Below, one piece after another: positions 1 to 7,993 of a DNA stretch of 64,000 bases. The notes under the pieces were generated by a model. That model was not told the origin of the DNA. It was given only the letters and a program-made list of their open reading frames with translations, and made no database searches. The translations under genes and the position numbers were made by a program. The DNA is from a bacterium (GTDB lineage: Bacteria; Sysuimicrobiota; Sysuimicrobiia; Sysuimicrobiales; Segetimicrobiaceae), in NCBI GenBank assembly GCA_035307765.1, contig DATGHU010000016.1, positions 1 through 64,000 of the forward strand, written 5' to 3'. Each line of letters opens with the position of its first letter. The first letter of the stretch is position 1.

Positions 1-313
1 TGCGTCGGACAGGTGTGACTTGGCGGTTGCATCAGTTCGATTCGCCGTCTGGGGTGGGAATCCCTAGCATTTCGCACGTATCTCACCCAAGAAATCCTTA
101 TTTTACTTGGGTTTGCAGCAACGTATTTCATGGCGAACTAACTAACCTCTCGCGCCGGTAGGTCGGAGCGGCGGGCGTCCCGAGAGAAGGGTGTCCCGCC
201 GCTCTGATTTCTTCGATTCGAACATGGAACAGGGAACGTAGAGACCGAGAGGGCAACTCGGCTCCGCGGCCGACCGAATGGGACGCCGGCCGGGCCGATC
301 CCGACCCCCTCGC
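1..313. other. Gene-free left edge
   Basis: I see no credible coding frame here. The stretch around 55-150 is clearly more AT-rich than the rest of the window. It holds two inverted repeats: ACCCAAG/CTTGGGT at 85-91 and 106-112, and a longer GC-rich one at 166-204 listed separately. It lies downstream of the minus-strand gene that ends at 314. Whatever lies left of the window is unknown, so this could be a promoter or terminator zone between operons. Confidence 0.4.
166..204. other. 10-bp perfect inverted repeat, possible bidirectional terminator
   Basis: GAGCGGCGGG at 166-175 pairs perfectly with CCCGCCGCTC at 195-204, and an inner CCC (179-181) pairs with GGG (189-191). There is no clear T-run on either side; a weak TGATTTCTT follows on the plus strand. 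It lies about 110 bases past the stop of the minus-strand gene at 314, so it may terminate that transcript or one entering from the left. Intrinsic termination is unproven. Confidence 0.3.
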
Positions 314-1441
314 CTACTGCACTTTCGCGCGGGCCGCCACCGACCAGGTCTCTACGACCCGACCCTGCCTCGTGCAGACGAGACGCTCGGCCAGATTGAC
401 GGTGGGGCAGACGTGGGCCGGGATGACGTGGACGAGGTCCCCGACGCGAAGCCGGCGGGCTTCTTCGGTGAGTTGGACTCGGCCGTGTTCCTCCCACAGC
501 CGGTCGATCTGGCAATCCGGGTAGTCGCGGAGGGCCCCGTAGCTGTCGCCGCGGCTGCTGAAGGGTCCCCGTTCCGCCGTGAGGGCCTTGCTCCCCGCAT
601 CCAGCACGGCGACCCCGATCGACGGACGGCTGATCACCCGGGTCAACACGGTGAGGGCGCAGTCCTCGGGCGCGGCGGATCCCCAGCGGATCTGGGTCGC
701 ATCGTTGAAGACGTAGGTCCCCGGCCGGATCTCGGTGACCCCCTTCACCCGTCCGGCGCTTCTTCCGGTGGGGGTTGAGCCGACGCTGATCTCCTCGATC
801 TCCACCCCCGCCTGCCGGAGGTGGTCCGCTTCCCTCACCATGATCTCGCCCTCCTCACGACCGGCCGCCTCGAGATCGGGCCGGTACCCGCGATAGGTGA
901 AGATCCCGGCGATGCGGAGCCCGCGCATGCGGGACACCCGGCCGGCCAGCGTCCGCAGGTCGTCCCCCGGCAGGACACCGCACCTTTCCAGCCCGGTGTT
1001 CACCTCGAGGAGGACGTCCAGCGTCGTCCCGGCCTCGGCCGCCGCCCGCGCCAGCGGTTCGGCCCCTTCGACCGAGTCCACCCCGATCCGCACCCGGATC
1101 TCGCGGGCTAAATTGATGAGGCGAGGGAGTTTGGCGGCCCCGACCACCTCGTAGGCGAGGAAGATGTCGTGAACGCCCGCACGTGCCATGATCTCCGCCT
1201 CGCCGATCTTGGCGAGGGTCAGGCCAACCGCGCCCGCCGCGATCTGCCGCTTGGCGATCTCCACGCACTTGTGGGTCTTCCCGTGGGGACGGAGCTTGAC
1301 CCCAGCCTCCCGTGCAAATGCCGCCCAGCGGGAAATGTTCCGTTCCAAGCGGTCGAGGTCCACGATCAGTGCCGGGGTGTCCAAGGCGTCCAGCGCCTCG
1401 GCCCTCTGCAGCGCCTGTTCCGGTTCGAGTTTCCGCGCCAT
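314..1441 (-). CDS. DSD1/D-threonine aldolase-family PLP enzyme
   Basis: A fold-type III PLP enzyme of the alanine racemase N-terminal / D-serine dehydratase-like C-terminal family. Such enzymes act on D-threonine, D-serine or other 3-hydroxy-D-amino acids. The N-terminal RPHGKTHK carries the Schiff-base lysine (about residue 55). Near the C-terminus HVC (about residues 343-345) matches the His/Cys metal site of DSD1-type enzymes. About 375 residues, full length for the family. The ATG at 1441 is preferred over 1447 because GGGGAGG abuts the first ATG but lies six bases from the second. The gene diverges from the SDR at 1676. The exact substrate cannot be told from sequence. Confidence 0.88.
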   Translation of the reverse strand: MARKLEPEQALQRAEALDALDTPALIVDLDRLERNISRWAAFAREAGVKLRPHGKTHKCVEIAKRQIAAGAVGLTLAKIGEAEIMARAGVHDIFLAYEVVGAAKLPRLINLAREIRVRIGVDSVEGAEPLARAAAEAGTTLDVLLEVNTGLERCGVLPGDDLRTLAGRVSRMRGLRIAGIFTYRGYRPDLEAAGREEGEIMVREADHLRQAGVEIEEISVGSTPTGRSAGRVKGVTEIRPGTYVFNDATQIRWGSAAPEDCALTVLTRVISRPSIGVAVLDAGSKALTAERGPFSSRGDSYGALRDYPDCQIDRLWEEHGRVQLTEEARRLRVGDLVHVIPAHVCPTVNLAERLVCTRQGRVVETWSVAARAKVQ

Positions 1442-1675
1442 CTGCATCCTCCCCGCTGTGCGGCGGCCTTCTTGACGCGCCCCCGTCCAAGGAAAGATTC
1501 TGTCGGGGGCGGGTCAATCCCTACGATCTGGGAAGTGATGGACGGTCCGGGACGCTCCGCCGCCCCACCCCCTGGGCCCCGCGCCGTCGAGAGGTCTCCA
1601 CCGCACCGCAGCGTACTAGGTGGTTGGATGCAGAGTGGGTCCTGCGCTAATGAGGGTCGGGCGGGAGGGATGGAG

Positions 1676-2377
1676 ATGGCAACGCACAAGGTGGCGGTGA
1701 TCACCGGTGCCGGCCGGGGGATGGGGGCCGCCGCCGCCGCCGAACTCGCCGGGCGCGGGTATCGGCTGGCCGTCATGTCCCCTTCCGGCGCCCCGGAGGT
1801 GGCGAAAGCGCATCAGGCCTTGGGTGTGGCGGGTTCGGTGTCGATCCCCGCGGACCTGGACCGGCTGGTCGACGCCACCTTGGTGCGCTACGGTCGAATC
1901 GACGCGGTCGTCAACTCCACCGGCCATCCGCCCCGCGGCAAGCTGCTGGAGCTCTCCGATGCCGATTGGCTCGCCGGGGTGGACCTGCTGCTGCTGAACG
2001 TCGTGCGGATGGCGCGCCTCGTCACCCCGGTATTCCTGCGCCAGGGGAGCGGGAGCATCGTCAACGTGTCAACGTTTTCGGCGTTTGAGCCGAGCCTCGC
2101 ATTTCCGGTGTCCTCCGCGCTGCGGGCCGCGCTGGCCGGATTCACCAAGCTGTACGCGGACGAATACGCGTCCCGCAACATCCGGATGAACAACATCCTG
2201 CCGGGGTTCGTCGAAAGCTATCCTGTGGATGCCGACACCGTGCGGCAGATCCCGATGGGCCGCGCCGGGAAGCTGGGGGAAATCGCCACCACCATCGCCT
2301 TCTTGTTGTCGGACGAAGCCGGCTACATCACCGGCCAGAACCTCCGGGTCGATGGGGGCCTCACCAGATCGGTGTAA
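1676..2377 (+). CDS. SDR-family protein with non-canonical active site
   Basis: A Rossmann-fold short-chain dehydrogenase/reductase of 233 residues. TGAGRGMG near the N-terminus is the nucleotide-binding glycine motif. NSTG stands where NNAG is usual, and the family C-terminus (YITGQNLRVDGG) is intact. The catalytic Tyr-x3-Lys is missing: in the aligned stretch VSSALRAAL the tyrosine position is serine and the lysine is arginine. The start is the second ATG because GGGAGGG lies six bases upstream; the longer upstream frame is non-coding. It stands alone between a divergent DSD1-type gene and a convergent CaiB operon. It may be a reductase with altered chemistry or a non-catalytic binding protein. 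Confidence 0.85.
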   Translation: MATHKVAVITGAGRGMGAAAAAELAGRGYRLAVMSPSGAPEVAKAHQALGVAGSVSIPADLDRLVDATLVRYGRIDAVVNSTGHPPRGKLLELSDADWLAGVDLLLLNVVRMARLVTPVFLRQGSGSIVNVSTFSAFEPSLAFPVSSALRAALAGFTKLYADEYASRNIRMNNILPGFVESYPVDADTVRQIPMGRAGKLGEIATTIAFLLSDEAGYITGQNLRVDGGLTRSV

Positions 2378-2430
2378 GCCGAGGACGGCCGCCGGCACGC
2401 GGTGGGGAGCGTGGGCGACGATGGCGGGGC

Positions 2431-3621
2431 TCACCCGATCACGCCTCTGCGCCGCAGATCGTCGATTCGACCTTCATCGTAACCCAGGCCGGTGAGGACC
2501 TCACGAGAGTGCTGTCCCAGATCGGGCGGGGCGCCGCAATTGGCCGCCCGTTCCCCGTCAATCGCGACCGGGAGATCGATGAGCTTCAGGCCGTCGATGT
2601 CGGGATGCACCACCGGCATCAGCAGCCGCAGCGCCTCGATCTGTGGATCGACGGCGACGTCATCCAACGTCCTGATCCGGCTGCACGGGATCCGCTGCGC
2701 CAGCAGGATTTCCTCCCACCGCGCGGCCGTGTTCGTGTGCAGGCGGGCTTCCAGAGCCTCGTGCAGCACCTCGCGGTTGGCGATGCGCGCCGCGTTGGTG
2801 CGAAACCGTTGATCGTCCTCGAGGCCCGTCAGCTCGAGTGCGCGGCACAGCCGAGCAAAGATCTGGTCGTTGGGGGCCGCCAGCTGCAGAAAGCCGTCCT
2901 GTGTGGCGAAGGCCTCGTACGGGGCGATCATCGGCGATCGGGAACCCATCCGGCGGGGGATCTTGCCCGTGGCCAGGTACCCCGGCAGATGATATCCGAT
3001 CCAGGCCACCCCGACTTCGAGCAGGCTCGTGTCCACCCGGCTTCCGCGCCCGGTGCGCTGCCGCTGATAGAGGGCGCCGAGGATCCCGAGCGCCCCCCAT
3101 ATGCCTGCCCCCATGTCGACGACGGAGGGGCCGACGCGGACCGGGGGACCGGTGGCTTCCCCGGTCATGCTCATGATGCCGGAGTACGCTTGGATGATGG
3201 GGTCGTAGGCGGGTCGGTCTCGGTGCGGCCCCCGGGTGCCGAAACCGGTAATCGAACAGTAGATCACGCGGGGGTTGTCGGCCGAGACCTGCTCGTACCC
3301 CAACCCCCGTTTCGAGAGGCTCCCAACCCTGAAGCTCTCGACGAGCACGTCGGCCCGCGCGGCCAGGCGGCGGACGATGGCCGTGCCGTCCGCATCATCC
3401 AGGTTCACGGCGACGCTCTTTTTGTTCCGGTTGAGGCCGAGATAGGTGGTGCTGTGTCCGTTCCACGCCGGCGGCCGCCACTCCCGGGTATCGTCCCCAC
3501 CCCCCGGGCGTTCGATCTTGATCACCTCGGCTCCGAGATCGCCGAGGATCATCGTGCAGTACGGTCCGGCGACGTTCCTGGTCAGGTCGAGGATGCTGAG
3601 CCCGTCGAGGATGCCGGCCAC
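2431..3621 (-). CDS. CaiB/BaiF family III CoA-transferase
   Basis: A class III CoA-transferase of 396 residues that moves CoA between carboxylic acids through an aspartyl-CoA intermediate. The N-terminal GLSILDLTRNVAGPYC, the EVIKIERPGGGDD segment and the aspartate in SVVDMGAG are family features. It is the last gene of a minus-strand run, four bases after the MaoC hydratase and behind an acyl-CoA dehydrogenase. The set looks like activation, dehydrogenation and hydration of an organic acid as its CoA ester. The specific acid is not evident; carnitine, mesaconate, oxalate and bile-acid enzymes all belong to this family. Confidence 0.92.
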   Translation of the reverse strand: MAGILDGLSILDLTRNVAGPYCTMILGDLGAEVIKIERPGGGDDTREWRPPAWNGHSTTYLGLNRNKKSVAVNLDDADGTAIVRRLAARADVLVESFRVGSLSKRGLGYEQVSADNPRVIYCSITGFGTRGPHRDRPAYDPIIQAYSGIMSMTGEATGPPVRVGPSVVDMGAGIWGALGILGALYQRQRTGRGSRVDTSLLEVGVAWIGYHLPGYLATGKIPRRMGSRSPMIAPYEAFATQDGFLQLAAPNDQIFARLCRALELTGLEDDQRFRTNAARIANREVLHEALEARLHTNTAARWEEILLAQRIPCSRIRTLDDVAVDPQIEALRLLMPVVHPDIDGLKLIDLPVAIDGERAANCGAPPDLGQHSREVLTGLGYDEGRIDDLRRRGVIG

Positions 3622-3625
3622 GAGC

Positions 3626-4132
3626 CTACCCCGCGGCGTTGGGGTGCGGCCGGCTGCGGAGGGGAGAGGTGCCGCGCTTGTATGCCATCACCGTCCGCTC
3701 GTATTCGATCACCACCGTCCCATCCTGTGTGTACCCGCGTGTCCGAAACCGGACGATCCCCACGTTGGGGCGGGACTGGGATTCGCGCTTCTCTAAGACT
3801 TCGCTCTCCGCGTAGAGCGTGTCCCCCACGAAGACCGGGTGGGGGAGCCGAACGCGATCCCAACCCAAATTGGCGAAGGCGTTCTCGCTGATGTCGATGA
3901 CCGACATGCCGGTCACCAACGCCAGGGTGAACGTGCTGTTCACCAGGGGTTTGCCGAACTCGGTCTGCGCGGCGTAGGCGTAGTCGAAATGCACGCGGTT
4001 GGTGTTGAGCGTGAGGTGGGTGAACCAGATGTTGTCGGCGTCGGTGATCGTCCGTCCGTAGGGGTGCTCGTAGACGTCGCCGACGTGGAAGTCCTCGTAG
4101 TACCGCCCCTCGCGCATCGACCGATCGGGCAT
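3626..4132 (-). CDS. MaoC-family enoyl-CoA hydratase
   Basis: A single hot-dog-fold MaoC-like protein of 168 residues, expected to add or remove water at an enoyl-CoA double bond. The stretch DADNIWFTHLTLNTNRVHFD contains the conserved D-x4-F-x5-NxxxxHxD hydratase pattern. GDTLYAESEV and the late VMAYKRG are typical of the family. GGGAGGGG precedes the ATG. It sits 21 bases after the acyl-CoA dehydrogenase and four before the CoA-transferase, so the three are probably co-transcribed. The carbon skeleton handled is unknown. Confidence 0.88.
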   Translation of the reverse strand: MPDRSMREGRYYEDFHVGDVYEHPYGRTITDADNIWFTHLTLNTNRVHFDYAYAAQTEFGKPLVNSTFTLALVTGMSVIDISENAFANLGWDRVRLPHPVFVGDTLYAESEVLEKRESQSRPNVGIVRFRTRGYTQDGTVVIEYERTVMAYKRGTSPLRSRPHPNAAG

Positions 4133-4153
4133 CGCCCCTCCCCCTGGGCCTCC

Positions 4154-5320
4154 TCAGTAGGAACGCGGCAGGCCCAGCACGTGCTGCGCCAGATAGGCGA
4201 GCACCAAATTGTTGCTCACCGGCGCGATCGTGTACAGCCTGGTTTCCCGGAACTTCCGCTCCACGTCGTAGTCGGCGGCAAAGCCGTACCCGCCGTGGGC
4301 ATCCAGGCAGGCGTTGGCCGCCTCCCAAGCGGCGTCCGCGGCGAGCAGCTTGGCCATGTTGGCCTGCGGGCCGCACGGCGCGCCGCGTTCGAACAGCCAC
4401 GCCGCCTGGAACCGTACCAGGTTAGCGGCCTCCAGGTGCGCGTGGGCCAGGGCCAGAGGGAACTGGACGCCCTGGTTGGCGCCGATCGGCCGTCCGAAGA
4501 CGACTCGCTCGCGCGCGTACTTGCTCGCCCGCTCGATAAACCACCGCCCGTCGCCGATGGATTCTGCGGCGATCAGGATGCGTTCCGCGTTCCACCCGTC
4601 GATGATGTAGCGAAATCCCATCCCCTCCTCGCCGATCAGGTTGGCAGCGGGGACCTCTAGGTCGCTGATGAACAGCTCGGTGGAGTGATGGTTCATCATC
4701 GTCCGGATTGGTTTGATCTGGATCGTCCCCCTTCCCACCGCCTCGCGGAGGTCCACCAGAAAGACGGACAATCCCCTGGTTTTGTCCTTGAGCTCGTCGT
4801 ACGGGGTCGTGCGGGCCAGCAACAGCATAAGATCCGACTGCTGTGCCCGCGAGATGAAGACCTTCTGCCCGTTCACCACGTACCGGTCGCCCCGCCGTAC
4901 GGCGGTGGTTTGGGTCCGCGTGGTCTCGGAGCCGGCCCCCGGCTCGGTCACGCCGAACGCCTGGAGCCGGAGCTCCCCGGAGGCGATCTTGGGCAGCCAG
5001 CGGCGTTTCTGTTCGCCGTCCCCGTGCCGGAGCAGCGTCCCCATGATGTACATCTGTGCATGGCACGCCGCGGCGTTGCCGCCGGAGTGGTTGATCTCCT
5101 CGAGGATCAGCGAAGCTTCCAGCATCCCCAGGCCGGTTCCGCCATACTCCTCGGGGATGAGCGCTGCCAACCAGCCTCCCTGCACCAGCGCCTGCACAAA
5201 CGCGTCCGGATACCCCGCCGTGCGGTCCAGCTCGCGCCAGTAGCCGTCGGGGAACCGCTGGCAGAGATCGCCGATCGCCTGACGGATCAACTTCTGTTCT
5301 TCGGTCAGGTCGAAATCCAT
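4154..5320 (-). CDS. Acyl-CoA dehydrogenase family protein
   Basis: An FAD-dependent acyl-CoA dehydrogenase homologue of 388 residues with all three domains. GVTEPGAGSETTRT is the FAD/substrate loop and GGYGFAADYDVERKFRETR the C-terminal signature. In most relatives the catalytic base lies in YEGTSEIQ; here that stretch reads TIAPVSNNL with no glutamate. A glutamate in NAERI could serve instead, as in the isovaleryl-CoA dehydrogenase type, or the oxidation chemistry may differ. GGAGGGG lies upstream of the ATG. It is the first gene of the MaoC/CaiB run and would pass electrons to ETF, which is not encoded here. Confidence 0.9.
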   Translation of the reverse strand: MDFDLTEEQKLIRQAIGDLCQRFPDGYWRELDRTAGYPDAFVQALVQGGWLAALIPEEYGGTGLGMLEASLILEEINHSGGNAAACHAQMYIMGTLLRHGDGEQKRRWLPKIASGELRLQAFGVTEPGAGSETTRTQTTAVRRGDRYVVNGQKVFISRAQQSDLMLLLARTTPYDELKDKTRGLSVFLVDLREAVGRGTIQIKPIRTMMNHHSTELFISDLEVPAANLIGEEGMGFRYIIDGWNAERILIAAESIGDGRWFIERASKYARERVVFGRPIGANQGVQFPLALAHAHLEAANLVRFQAAWLFERGAPCGPQANMAKLLAADAAWEAANACLDAHGGYGFAADYDVERKFRETRLYTIAPVSNNLVLAYLAQHVLGLPRSY

Positions 5321-5556
5321 CCCGCCGTCATCCCCCTCCTTGGTCAGCGCGGTTAACGGTGGATCGGCGACCCGCCCCGCCGCGCCGCAGGGTCCTCCCC
5401 CATGCGGTCGCGGCCGGACGGACCGCGGTCGCCCACGTCCGGTCGGTCCCGGTGGTGGGGTCCGGGTCGGCTGGGGAACGACGTATGCGCTCGATCGATG
5501 TCGCTGGTTCGGCCAGATCCGGGTGTGTTTCTCGATCGACCCGCCCGCCGCCTCCG

Positions 5557-7857
5557 CTAGCGCGGTCCTCGAAGTGCGGCGGCGATCCGTTCGGGAGTGA
5601 GCGGCATGTCGAGGTGGCGGACCCCGAGATGGCTGAGCGCGTCCACGACCGCGTTCACCACCGCGGGGGTGGAGCCGATCGTGGCGGCTTCGCCGATGCC
5701 CTTCGCCCCCAGCGGGTTCCTCGGCGTGGGGGTCACCGACACCCCCCGTTCCATCCGCGGAACCAGATGGGCCTGCGGGATTCCGTACTCCGAGAGCGTT
5801 CGGGTGAGCAGGGTTCCGTGTTCGTCGTAGCTCACCGCCTCCAGCAACGCCTGGCTGGCCCCCTGGACGATCCCGCCGTGGACCTGACCGTCCACGAGGA
5901 GCGGGTTGATCACCCGGCCGCAGTCGTCAACCGCCACGTACCGGACGATCCGGACCTGCCCGGTCTCGCGGTCGATCTCGACGACGCAGAGGTGGCTGCC
6001 GAACGGGAACGTCGTGCCCTGGGATTTGAACCGGCTCGTCGCCTCAAGCCCCGGTGCCTGCCCCTCCGGGAGATGACTGGCGTCGTAGGCAGCCACCGCC
6101 ACCTCCGCGATCGAGATCGCGCGCCCCGGCGTTCCGCGCACCGTGACCCGAGCGTCGGCCAGGGACAGGTCCGCAGGCGAGGCCTCGAGGAGGTTCGCGG
6201 CGACCCCCAGGATCTGGGTGCGGACGTCCTGTGCCGCCAGGTAGACGGCGGATCCCCCCAGCGACATGCTGCGGCTCCCGCTCGTCCCGCCCCCGTACTG
6301 GACCAGGAGTGTGTCCCCGAACACGACGGAGATGTCCTCGATGGGGATCGTCAGGGTGTCGGCGACGATCTGCGCGAACCCGGTGGCGTCTCCCTGCCCG
6401 TGCGGGGACGTTCCGGTGACCACCGTCGCGGTGGCATCCTTGTTGACCCGCACCGTGCCGAGCTCCCACGGACCGAAGCCGCAGATCTCCACGTAGCTGG
6501 AGAGGCCGATGCCGACGATCTTTCCGCCGCGTCGTGCGGTTTCTTGGTGGGCGCGCAGCGCGGGGTAGTCCGCCAGCCGCACGACCTCATCGAGGGGCTT
6601 CGCATAGTCGCCCGAGTCGTACTCCGCCCCGCTGGCCGCTTTGAATGGGAACCGGGACGGCCGGATGAAATTCCGCCGGCGCACCTCCACCGGGTCGACG
6701 CCCGCTTCGTCGGCCACCAGGTCCATCACCCGCTCCAGATAGTAGGTGGCCTCCGGCCGGCCGGCGCCCCGGTAGGCGCCGGTGGGGCAGGTGTTGGTGT
6801 AGAGGGCGATGAGTTCACAGCGCAGCGCCGGGATGTCGTACGGACCCTGGATCATCAGAGGGGTGAGGGTCGGGACGATCGCCGTCGTGTAAACCAAATA
6901 GGCGCCGAGATCGGCGATGACGCGCGACCGCATCCCGCGGATGCGTCCGTCCTTTTCCGCGGCCACCTCGACCTCGATGACCTGGCCGCGGCCGTGGGTG
7001 GTGGTCAGGAGGTTTTCCTGGCGGGTCTCCACCCATTTCACCGGGCGGTGCAGCCGCTGAGCGAGGTGCGAGACCACGACGTCTTCCGGATAGGTATTGA
7101 GCTTGGCGCCGAAGCCGCCCCCAACGTCCGGGGTGATCACCCGGATCCGCCGGGCCTCCAGACCGAGGACCTGGCTCAGCCCATCGCGGATCGAGTGCGC
7201 TTCCTGCGTCGAGGTCCAGACCGTGAGGAGGCCCTGCCCTTGGCTGCCGTCGTACATCGCCAGGGTGCCTCGGGGCTCCAGCGACACGGGAGCCACCCGC
7301 TGGTTGACCATGCGCTGGCGCACGGTCACGGGCGCGTTACGGAACGCGGCGTCGAGGTCGCCCTGCTCGACCGTGTTCGTGTAGGCGACGTTGGTGTCCC
7401 ACCCGGCGTGGGCAAACGGTCCCCCGGCGGCCGCCCGTTCAAGATCCACGGCGGCGGGAAGGGGATCGTAGTCGATCTTCACCAGGTCCGCGGCGTCCCG
7501 TGCGATGTCGGCGGCCTCGGCGACGATCACGGCCACCGGCTCGCCGGCGTACCGGACTTCACCGACGGCGAGCGGGAGGTGATCGGCGCTGCGCATTCCT
7601 CGGACCGGGATCACCGGGAGCGGTTTCTGGATCTCCGGGACGTCCGCAGCGGCGAGCGCGGCGACCACCCCGGGGTACGCCCGGGCCGCGTGGAGATCGA
7701 GCGCGCGAATCCGGGCATGCCCGTAAGGGCTCCGCACGAAGACGGCGTGCAGCAGGCCGGCGATCTGGAGATCGTCGAGGAAGGCGCCCTCACCGCGGAT
7801 GAGCTTGGGGTCCTCGATGCGCTTCACCCGGGCGCCGACGTAGCGGGATACGGCCAT
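5557..7857 (-). CDS. CoxL/XdhA-like molybdopterin-binding large subunit
   Basis: The molybdenum-cofactor subunit of a xanthine oxidase-type hydroxylase, 766 residues and full length. VGARVKRIEDPKLIRGEGAF is the typical N-terminus. TGAYRGAGRPEA is the active-site loop in the form II (non-AYxCSFR) version, so CO oxidation is not implied. KGIGEA near residue 735 holds the catalytic glutamate. Partners with 2Fe-2S and FAD domains (CoxS, CoxM) normally lie beside this gene, but none is present within several kilobases. They may be elsewhere. The acyl-CoA genes follow after a 236-base gap, so a shared aromatic or N-heterocycle pathway is possible. Confidence 0.92.
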   Translation of the reverse strand: MAVSRYVGARVKRIEDPKLIRGEGAFLDDLQIAGLLHAVFVRSPYGHARIRALDLHAARAYPGVVAALAAADVPEIQKPLPVIPVRGMRSADHLPLAVGEVRYAGEPVAVIVAEAADIARDAADLVKIDYDPLPAAVDLERAAAGGPFAHAGWDTNVAYTNTVEQGDLDAAFRNAPVTVRQRMVNQRVAPVSLEPRGTLAMYDGSQGQGLLTVWTSTQEAHSIRDGLSQVLGLEARRIRVITPDVGGGFGAKLNTYPEDVVVSHLAQRLHRPVKWVETRQENLLTTTHGRGQVIEVEVAAEKDGRIRGMRSRVIADLGAYLVYTTAIVPTLTPLMIQGPYDIPALRCELIALYTNTCPTGAYRGAGRPEATYYLERVMDLVADEAGVDPVEVRRRNFIRPSRFPFKAASGAEYDSGDYAKPLDEVVRLADYPALRAHQETARRGGKIVGIGLSSYVEICGFGPWELGTVRVNKDATATVVTGTSPHGQGDATGFAQIVADTLTIPIEDISVVFGDTLLVQYGGGTSGSRSMSLGGSAVYLAAQDVRTQILGVAANLLEASPADLSLADARVTVRGTPGRAISIAEVAVAAYDASHLPEGQAPGLEATSRFKSQGTTFPFGSHLCVVEIDRETGQVRIVRYVAVDDCGRVINPLLVDGQVHGGIVQGASQALLEAVSYDEHGTLLTRTLSEYGIPQAHLVPRMERGVSVTPTPRNPLGAKGIGEAATIGSTPAVVNAVVDALSHLGVRHLDMPLTPERIAAALRGPR

Positions 7858-7993
7858 AGGTTACACCGTCCTGGCGATGATGTGGTGGGACGGACAGGTC
7901 TTCGACCGGCTTGGAGGCCGCCCCTGCCGTGGAGCGGCGCAAAGGCTCACCGCGAACGCGGGGAGCGCGGCGGGACGGGGACGACCCGGTCGG

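Noticed and set aside
210-225. GTTCGAATC on the minus strand, resembling a tRNA T-loop
   Set aside because: The flanking bases do not form T, anticodon or acceptor stems.
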